64,000 bases of DNA from Zarea fungicola (Eukaryota > Ascomycota > Sordariomycetes > Hypocreales > Cordycipitaceae), in assembly GCA_900169235.1 (NCBI GenBank), contig FWCC01000260.1, positions 1-64,000 of the forward strand, given 5' to 3'. Below the pieces are notes generated by a model. It was not told the DNA's origin, ran no database searches, and saw only the letters and a program-made list of their open reading frames with translations. Both the position numbers and the translations under genes were made by a program. Shown here one piece after another: positions 56,273 to 64,000 of this stretch (the stretch's first letter is position 1; each line of letters starts with the position of its first letter).

Positions 56273-57012
56273 TTATTGTCTGTTATGATCTGAAGCTACT
56301 GAGTTAATACTGTCGTAGCACCATTCTCCCACTCTTCTGACGGTTAGCCCAGGGAAACGACTTAAAATAGCTGCAACTTCTTCGCTAGAGAGACTTTTGA
56401 TTCCTAATTCAATATTTTTTCCAGAAAACACGAAACGGCAATAAATTTGCGCACGTCATCTGGAGATATGTGTGGTATGCGCGTCTCAGGTTCAAGAGCA
56501 GTGACGATTCTATGCTCATCAAAGAGATTTGGGGAGTGATACATTCCATGAGTTGCATTTTAATTAGTCGAGAACCGTACCAGTCCAAGGATGGTAATGT
56601 AAGAAAGTTGGGATTCGGGACAATTCACTCGCAGGACACTTAGCTTCGTGGTGCGCCACGAAATCTATCCAGGGTCGTGGGCAACCGACTCGGGGTGTCT
56701 ACTGGTACACAAGACAGTTGAAAATACTATAGTTCTGACGTCCCATTTTGGGCGGGACGCCTCTAACACAGTTTGCGCCAGGTTGGCCAATCGATTGACA
56801 CATCGTTGACGCCCGGTGGAAGATTCCTGAGAACACCCGTAGTTCCAGCAGCAGGTTCCTAACATCGCCGATGTTGTCCAACAAGCCGTTGTGCTGAAAC
56901 TCGGTGGCAGAAACATGGGGATAAGGAGTTGCATGGTGCTGTACCGAGCTTGAGTCATTGAGGCTTCATGCGTAGCAATTCGACAAACACGATTTTTACA
57001 ATTAATTTGCAA
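56273..57012 (-). pseudogene. Decayed NmrA-like NAD(P)-binding gene
   Basis: Pieces of an NmrA/HSCARG-type Rossmann protein lie in order on the minus strand but in different frames. They are LDNIGDVRNLL near 56880, then in another frame NLAQTVLEAS and RTIVFSTVLCT (which matches the HFVFSSVLCT strand of the family), a loose LSYITIL with VRFSTN piece, LFDEHRIVTALEPETRIPHISPDD near 56500, and after a further frameshift IELGIKSLSSEEVAAIL to a stop at 56275-56273. Internal stops occur between them. The N-terminal glycine motif was not found. NmrA-like proteins sense NAD(P) and affect nitrogen or redox control; this copy cannot make an intact one. Recognition rests on motif order, not alignment. 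Confidence 0.65.
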
Positions 57013-58665
57013 AATTCATGTATCGCAGCCCGAGCAGGCGCCCAAATACGCTGCTTATTATATGACTGAAGCAATCGAACGGGGCATCATTTTCGGACAA
57101 TTGCAAATAACCGTATTTCCCCATGAATGCACTGAGGCTACAGTGGGGTCAACCAGCTCTCTTGGGCTCGTATGTGGTCAATTGGCCACGATCGGATATC
57201 AATGTCCTACCGCTGACCGAGGCTGAATTGACTGTAGAGTAGTTTATTCACATCTTATAACTACGCCTGAGAGCTTGTAGGCTTTGCGCATAACTCTAAG
57301 CCGTGCATTTTCGGGCGCGTTGCAGTGACTTCCACGCATCTTTTTCGTTGCTTTGTTGGCTGAAAGCCTGTGCCAAACGCTAATATGCCGAGTGTTCCGA
57401 GTGAAAATTGCGGCGTTGCTAGCTTGCGCCGCTCTTCATCCTCCAATTGCAGACCACTCAGAGGTTTGGCAGCTCAAGCCTAACTAGTCGCTTGCTAGAA
57501 ATACCAAGCCGCTGCTCTTAACTGTGAATACAGCCAGCATGATTCGTCAATGCTGCGTTGCTCAATGTCAATATATGCAGCAAGAAGTAGTAGAATACAT
57601 GTTGATTGTTCTAGCTAGCTACGTACGGTGGCACCGCTATTTATGGCCTAACTGAGTGGCGGCCTGCTACATGTGACATCTAGGCTCTCAAAGACGAGTC
57701 GGTAACTAGCTCCAGTTAACACAGTTGGAATTTATAACAAAGTTTAATCCTGCTCTTTTGTTAACTGTCATTATTAGAGAATTGCCTATATGAATTTCTT
57801 TGTATTTTATTTATATTCTGCCATTCACTGTACTACGTGAATAAAAAAAGGTGTTCTGCACTGGCTGTTTACTCTGTTATTTGTTCTTTTAGTAAGCTTA
57901 GCATGTCGATGCTTAAATGACTAGTCTAGGACACGCAGTTTCTTAATGAAACCAGAGTTTACTGAAACTGGCGAAATTTCATATGAAGCTTGACTGATTT
58001 CATCGTAAATTGTCGGGCTTTTATTTTACGAGACCCTCTCTAAGCTGTGGGATGCAGCATTATACAGTTCGGTTGGGAGGTTAGACTCTCAAATACCTTT
58101 ATTATCGACAACATGGCGTTCTTCATGCAATCGCGCGCCAACAATTGCACGGTAGACATATTGAGATTGCGCCAGCACAACGTCAAGCCTTGTAAAGATT
58201 GTATTCTCCGTTCACTCTCTCTATTTGATCTCTGCTTCTATTACTCTATTGGGTACTCTATAATAAAAGTGATGTTTTCGCATCTTGCCGGATAGTCTGC
58301 TTTTACTCGTCTGCATGTGTAATTGGCTAGCCAGTGGTGCTACTCAGTCGACAACGCAAGATGGAATCTTGCTCATTTGTTTTGGGTGATTCAGCTGCTG
58401 CATAATTAGCGTTCTAACCATTATTCTTGCCTTGTTGAGGCTGGAACGCCATCTTCGCCACTCGCTCTGTTAGCGCAGACGCTATAGATAGATCTTTCAG
58501 CCGCCGAGAGGCCCGTGACAGACATTCAGAGTCGTTGATCAAGATGGCGAGGCTGCTCTTTACCATTGAAACTAAATTAATAGTTTAAAGTCAAGTTATT
58601 CTCTATTTTACCCTTTCAAATCTTCCTATATCCTTCTTTCCCCCAGCCAGTTAAGCTGGACGAGC
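57013..58665. other. 1.65 kb AT-rich gene-free region
   Basis: Frames are short and unmotivated. A 61-codon minus-strand frame near 57261-57446 has no family I know. The end of this stretch is the promoter of the membrane protein at 58666. Confidence 0.45.
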
Positions 58666-59404
58666 ATGGACGCCTCTCAAGCACCAGAAGTAGTGTCAGT
58701 GCCTAGCCTAGCGCCTAAGTATTTTGAGGCTACAACAACATACAATAATCAAGGCTTAATCCCGTCAGCCGAACACAATGAGAGCTTTAAAAACACAAGA
58801 CATATTTGCGGTCTGCGCTCGTCTACGTTTTGGCTTGCGTTGACGCTAGCCGCTGTCATCATTGCAGCAGCCGTTGGAGGCGGGGTGGGTGGCAGCATGG
58901 CTGTCGCGAAAGCAAAAAAGACGAGGTAACTAAAGCGAAATAGAAACAAATTGTCTAGAGAATTGATATTAAGTACTAAACAGCACCACTGCATGCTTGC
59001 CGACGACGATGACGACGACGGCAACGACGACGACAACGATGAGCACTACTACCACTGGCAGTTATTTTATCGCACCTACTGATGTGTTGCTCCCCCTAGA
59101 CTGCGATGACGGTGTACGGCAGTCTGTTGAAATTGGCAGCCAGACTTTTGTATTCAATCTGGCGTGCAACACGGACCGTGTGGGCGGTGATTTGTTTGGC
59201 ATTGTGTCATACTCACTGCAAGACTGCTTCCTGGCATGCGCAAGTTACATCCTTAGAATGGGTAATGACGCGTGTACAGGTGTGGTTTTCGCTTCGGACT
59301 TGAAAGGGTGGGTTTCCACGGGACACGCCAACTGTTTCTTGAAGAATTCTACGTCGGGAGCGACCAACCACGACGGATTGGTGGCGGCGATCCTGGTACA
59401 ATAA
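58666..59404 (+). CDS. Small single-pass membrane protein with Thr-rich linker, unknown function
   Basis: Two exons, 58666-58925 and 58984-59404 (226 aa). Residues about 1-50 are polar and probably cytosolic. A strong transmembrane helix follows (FWLALTLAAVIIAAAVGGGVGG), with basic residues after it. The second exon opens with a Thr-rich linker coded by ACG/ACT repeats, a likely O-glycosylated stalk, and ends in a compact domain of about 90 residues with conserved-looking Cys (PLDCDDG, NLACNTD, DCFLACASY, DACTGV, ANCFL). The Cys and aromatic pattern recalls PAN/apple-like adhesion modules, but I cannot confirm this. Similar layouts are common among lineage-specific fungal surface proteins. 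The neighbours are gene-poor, so function cannot be inferred. Confidence 0.75.
58998..59060 (+). repeat. ACG/ACT microsatellite coding for Thr-rich linker
   Basis: Imperfect ACG, ACA and ACT triplets code for about twenty residues of mostly Thr in the membrane protein at 58666-59404. Copy number may vary between strains. Confidence 0.75.
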
Positions 59405-62400
59405 CAAAGCTATCAGACTTGAGCATGATACTCTATTAGTTGATTTGCCCAATGAAGGGAGAGGAATGAGGGTTTATGCGGCGTCGCAGCCTGATAATGC
59501 AAGAAGTGGCAGCACTTACAGTTGCCAAGACATTTTTGACAGAGATAATGAAAACAACCAACTCGGAAGCCTTTTGCTCTCTTAGAATTGTACCTGTCGA
59601 TAATATTCATGCTAATATGACTCCGTGAATGAGCTATGCTTCTTCAGAAAAGCCCCTGGCACTGAGCCTGCATCGGCTATATTCATCACAGAATAGGGTT
59701 ACAACAAGGAAATCCCGCCTTGCGTATTTCCCCGTCTTTGCGAAGCATAATAGTTAATAGTTAAGTAATCACCCATTTCCTCTAGCGTAGCTTGCTGGTT
59801 CCGCACGAATTCCGGTATTCCGCGCGCGTCGCGATTGTTGACCTGTGACAGGTCAGACCAGGGTCTTTGTACGAAGTGTCTACTAGTTATTGCAGTTTGC
59901 AGCCCGAGATGAGCTAGGGGAACCTGAAGACATTCTTATTTGGTGCATTGCGCATCTATTATATTTTATATGTAACGAATATATTTCTCATCGTTTATAG
60001 ATTTTACCCTCAGCACCTGTGCCATTTCTGTAAGAAAAAGAGCAAAAAGTCGACGTGCAATGGTCTGAGACCTTGTTTCTAGCTTTGAGCACAACAAAAG
60101 ATGTAAAATGTACCCATAACATAAGTTGTCGAATAATAGTTGCTCTCTAGATATGGATTGAAGTGGAAATTGTACTCGTGTTGAATTTTGGCACTATGTT
60201 CAGGCGCTTCCCTTTGCCTGCCTGATTGGTTTTGCACAATTATTATTGTGAGTTACGGTACCAGTTTCACTCAGAAGTCAGAGACTGCTGACTTTCAACT
60301 GACTGGACCCCCAAAGCCTATAGTTCCTTAGCATTTGCCATATAAATGTGTCCTGGCGGTTGATGTGTGGGAAGAATAGTCCCATCTCTCGGCATTTTGA
60401 CTAAGTTGTGGCTAATTCACATTTCCTTTAATATAAAAAAGATAATAAGAGCGCCTCAGCAGTTGCAACCGGAGAAGACACAATAGCTGCGGCGAAGAAA
60501 GGGATAACCCGGAGAGCGGGATTCATGTTGGGCTTACAAGGCGTGTGTTTGGGCTCACGAAAGAATGAGCTTGAGCTTCTTGTTGACCATGGAAAGCTAG
60601 ATAAGACGAAGAAGCTTTTCTGACCAAGCTGTCGGAGTAGGTGTTGATTTATATGCCTGAGTTTGTCGCTCTTGGCTACGAGGCTGGTCATCTCGCATGC
60701 TGATAAAGCCGCCCGCATAATGGCCAGTCCAAACTGTTGTGCTTCATACCTGCCAGACTCTACCCATACGGAGCTTTTATGTACGACTATCAGCGTAAAT
60801 TAATTGTTTAATGCCCGCGGATAATTTTGCCGTCTGATTCATGACATAAGATCATGGATAGCTAGGAGGATTCAATTTCCAGGTTCTCGACTAACAAAGG
60901 TAGTTCCCTCAGAGGGCACGAACTGCGACAACTATAATCGAGATTCTATGGCACTGTACGGAGTACAGCGATAAACCTTATCATAACCGTCACGCTAGCT
61001 CGAAAAATGGGTTGTACGGCGAGATTACGGTGTGAGAGATGCAGCCAGCTTTTTGGCACCAGCTTAGCTAGGTAAACGGGAAATGCGGTTGATGGGAAGC
61101 AGAGCCTTTTACCGATCTTTACCGATCTGAAATGTTATAACGAGTATCATCACTTGTAGACGAGGCCTAACTACCTGAAGATTTTGTAATATCGAGCTTA
61201 AAGCTCTCTTTATCCCACTGGCTGATTCAACTGTACTGATTCAACTGTCCTTCGGTCTTGTCAAGATCCTGCGTATTCTGCTGTATGACATCAATTGAGC
61301 TCCTGTCTGAAACTTGCCGGGCGTTCCGAGTAAAAGCCGTCGTAAGATGCTGAAAACTGTTGGGTAATGAACGACACTCAAGGCGACGTGGTTTAAATAG
61401 CGCTTGAGCAGAAACCAGCACCCCCCATTGCTCTTACTATAATCAAAGAAATTTGTCATGCATTGAATCGAATGATATGCTCAACTGCAAAAACCCGGCT
61501 GAAAAAGCTGAAGTTTTGAGTCTGCAGTACCCACTCTACTGGCGGCGTACTGCAGCACTTGCTTCCGTTGCAGGTGTCACTTTGTTATCTACGTCTCTAA
61601 TCAAGACGTTTCTCACCCTTGCGCCGCTACGTTGCTTAATTATAATCCCAATAAAATTTCCGGAATACATTCTAAGATGAATAAGAGAATAATGCCTTGT
61701 CATTTTTTGGGTCCTCTCCTTTAGCTACTTACCACCCTCTGGGTACTACTTTTGCGCCTGTTGTGATTAATGGATGAAAGAACAACGGCTTGGAGCTTGC
61801 ATTTTTGCAGTTAAGCTATAGGGTTGTGTACCCTGGACAAACTCCTTCGTAGCCACAGATTGGATCTAGCTCAATCACCATAACATGATATATTCTAGCC
61901 CTGCGCGACAACTACATACCGATGGAACCTAGTGACTCGCGTTGGTTGGCAAGTGCGGTGCAAAACGTTTTGTTATTCTCAATATTATCATGTCAAGGCC
62001 CAAGTGTCATGAACTTGTTTGCACTATAATCCATAGCCTTGGCTCACGGAATGTACACTAGAAAACGCGCAATTGCACTTTGTACTAGGAAACCGTCTAG
62101 GAAACCGTCTATGAAATCATGAGTTTTCTCCTATAGCTAGTACGGCTATTATTAACAACTAGAATAAAGCAACTTACGAGGAACCGCTGGTGCAGACAAT
62201 AACAAAGGAGACTAAGCAGGACGTCGCAGAAGGCGACAATGCCTGCAGTTTGTAGGTTATACTATGTACTGCCACTTTCAGTTTTGCCCTGCTTAGCTCG
62301 ATCCTGAATGCAGGATTCTAGTTAACCAACCCGCGCCTAACCAACGATCCAACAGGGAGGAGATGTGGCTGAGACGTACTTCAAATGGCACTTAATTTCT

Positions 62401-62577
62401 CACTATCCACCCATTGTGCAACTCTTGTTATATTTTAGCCTATGATATCAAGAGATAGAATACAATCTTGCATTGCGTTAAGCAAGCAGAAAACGAGGAA
62501 TAACCGCTCGTTTCTCGAAGCGCCAGAGAGTGCATACCCACGACAGTCACTGTGCCATTCAGAGGCTTAGAAATGGC
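59405..62577. other. 3.2 kb gene-free AT-rich region
   Basis: No frame here has recognised motifs. Short imperfect tandem duplications occur, such as TTTACCGATC twice near 61110-61130, a GATTCAACTGT pair near 61225-61248 and TAGGAAACCGTC twice near 62085-62110. One minus-strand frame near 60428-60718 ends in a signal-like hydrophobic stretch but stops at once. The region may be intergenic decay or species-specific non-coding DNA. Confidence 0.5.
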
Positions 62578-63897
62578 CTATGTAGTTGCGTATGTAGTTC
62601 CGAGAGCCGATAGGCCGGTGCCATCATGGTTAATGAGAAAGTCTGGAAATGTTCCAAAGTAGGCGTACCTCGAAACGTAGCTTTGGGCATCCAACCACGG
62701 CAATACCTTCTGCAGAAAAGTAATCTGCTGAGCTTCCGATCCATAACACTGGAATTCGGTAATCCAAATTGGCAGATTGAGAGTATTATAGGCGTTTGTC
62801 ACGTTACCCTGAAACCAGAGAGCGCCGTCCTGGCCGTTACCTGGCTCACAATCCTGGTAGTAGTGAATAGCAGCAAAGTCAAAATGACATGAAGTACAGT
62901 TGCCAAGGAAGTACTGCGTCCAAACTCTAGAGTTATAGTTGCCGCCGGATGAGGAGCCGACATCGTTGTTCCATAGGACATTGGGCATACCGATCTTGAC
63001 AGCGCTCTGAAATGGCTCCATGTAGGTTTTATACCCAGCAGCAGCGTCCGCCGGAAGAATATTGGCGGACCCAGAGTAGGTCAAATCTGGCTCGTTGAAT
63101 CCAAGAATATTCTTCGTCCCAGGCGTTTGCACGGCGGCAGTCCAGTCTGGTGCCGCCCCAGTCGGTTTTCCCCACAGCATTGGCACGCTTGGGTTAACTA
63201 GAAGTTAGCGATGTTATACGGAACAAGAGCGGGATCTGGCGTCCAAGTGTTTAGCACCAACAGGCAAAAAACTCACAACTCGAAGAATGCATCTAGGTTC
63301 CAAGAAGGGTAGCCCCAATCGTAGCCCCAAGAGACCTTGCTGTAGCCTTTGAACATGTTGGCATATACTGCATTGCTGCTCGGGTTGTTGTTATTGTAAG
63401 CAAGGCCTCGCTTTCCTGTCCCTTGAGTAGGGGGACTGGTGCCGCCGGTCTGGTACACCGTTAAGCGATTTGGGCCTCCGCATATCTCAGCCGCGTTTCC
63501 CTTGCAAACCATGTTGCATTGGGAATTACCGTCTGGTGCAGGGCCACCGCCATTCCCTACCATATTTCCACACCCTAATAGCAATAAGTATGCTGAGTCG
63601 ATATCATGACCACTCTAAAACTGACTTACAACACTCGCCAGCATACTCAGTACCAGCAATTGAGAATCCCGCCGATTGACAAGCACTCTGACAAGCCTCG
63701 TTTGTCATAGAATTAGTGCCACCAGGAACTGCCACACTATGTGGCAATGCACGGCCAGATACATTATCGGTATAACATCCGAGTGACGTCCAGGTAGCCC
63801 TTGCTTTGATACTAGTAGAAGGAGGAGTTCTGCCAAGTACTGAACAAGTTGTCGCAAGAATAAACGTACTCACGATTATGCTGCGAGAGACTGCCAT
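62578..63897 (-). CDS. Secreted WSC-domain GH128 beta-1,3-glucanase
   Basis: Three exons on the minus strand: 63897-63630, 63574-63277, 63187-62578 (391 aa). Signal peptide about 1-22. A WSC carbohydrate-binding domain (about 36-127; GCYTDNVSGRAL, YAGECWCGN, CGGPNRLTVYQ) and a short Thr/Gly linker come before the GH128 catalytic domain. This has EFVPMLWG (188-195), the acid/base Glu221 in GFNEPDL and the nucleophile Glu333 in WITEFQ. GH128 enzymes cut beta-1,3-glucan. The frame needs the acceptor at 63188, not the nearer-consensus CTAG at 63198, which breaks it. The enzyme may remodel the cell wall or attack other fungi. Confidence 0.93.
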
Positions 63898-64000
63898 GTT
63901 GAGAAAAAAGGGATTAGAAAGATAACTTGGAAGATATCAAGGCTAACGGATTATAGGGCTTCAAATGAGACGGATGGTGGGTAGATATAACTTTTCGAAT

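Noticed and set aside
57261..57446. 61-codon minus-strand frame with a hydrophobic TPQFSLGTLGILAFG segment
   Set aside because: Looks protein-like for a short stretch, but I could not link it to a family or extend it by splicing; it may be another relic.
60428..60718. Signal-peptide-like end of a minus-strand frame (MNPALRVIPFFAAAIVSS)
   Set aside because: A stop follows within a few residues of the predicted cleavage site and no intron joins it to a mature domain.

Overview
The window is nuclear DNA of a filamentous ascomycete. The evidence is short spliceosomal introns (46-103 nt, GTAAGT-like donors, CTAAC-like branch sites, YAG acceptors), many Zn2Cys6 regulators, a HET-domain gene, a fungal GH75 chitosanase and a WSC-GH128 glucanase. 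The gene set fits Sordariomycetes and probably Hypocreales. The species cannot be named from sequence alone. I rebuilt the spliced gene models by hand. In all but one, the summed exon lengths are a multiple of three and the joins restore family motifs; the exception is the EEP protein at 39-40.5 kb, whose 5' end is unresolved.

Layout. 1.3-6.3 kb: a secreted alpha/beta hydrolase, a Zn2Cys6 regulator and a monocarboxylate-type MFS transporter. 6.7-8.9 kb: a secreted phosphoesterase-type phospholipase C, followed by about 3.1 kb without genes. 12-16.5 kb: a membrane-anchored multicopper oxidase and a Zn2Cys6 regulator. 16.6-18.6 kb: a PTR2 peptide transporter. 19.3-27.2 kb: a zinc-type reductase, an NtaA/DszA-type FMN monooxygenase, a DUR3-type urea/polyamine symporter and a nitronate monooxygenase, which may form a nitrogen-scavenging group. 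27.3-33.5 kb: a GH75 chitosanase, a hexokinase with a long insertion and a divergent Zn2Cys6 regulator. 36.4-42.7 kb: an aquaporin, a secreted-type endonuclease/exonuclease/phosphatase protein and an F-box protein. 43.4-47.9 kb: a sugar-alcohol-type SDR, a regulator and an MBL-fold hydrolase.

The right part is more accessory in character. It holds a HET-domain gene broken by a nonsense codon and a frameshift (49.1-51.1 kb). Tail to tail with it is a regulator whose zinc cluster has lost two of six cysteines (51.1-53.1 kb). Then come a DHA1 drug-type MFS transporter, a decayed NmrA-like gene (56.3-57.0 kb), a small Thr-rich single-pass membrane protein of unknown function (58.7-59.4 kb), about 3.2 kb without genes, and a WSC-GH128 beta-1,3-glucanase at the right end.

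Taken together, the enzymes and transporters suggest use of polymers and nitrogen compounds from the environment: chitosan, beta-glucan, phospholipid, peptides, urea or polyamines, and nitro compounds. Several local regulators sit next to transporter-enzyme pairs. No tRNA, rRNA, CRISPR array or intact transposon was recognised.
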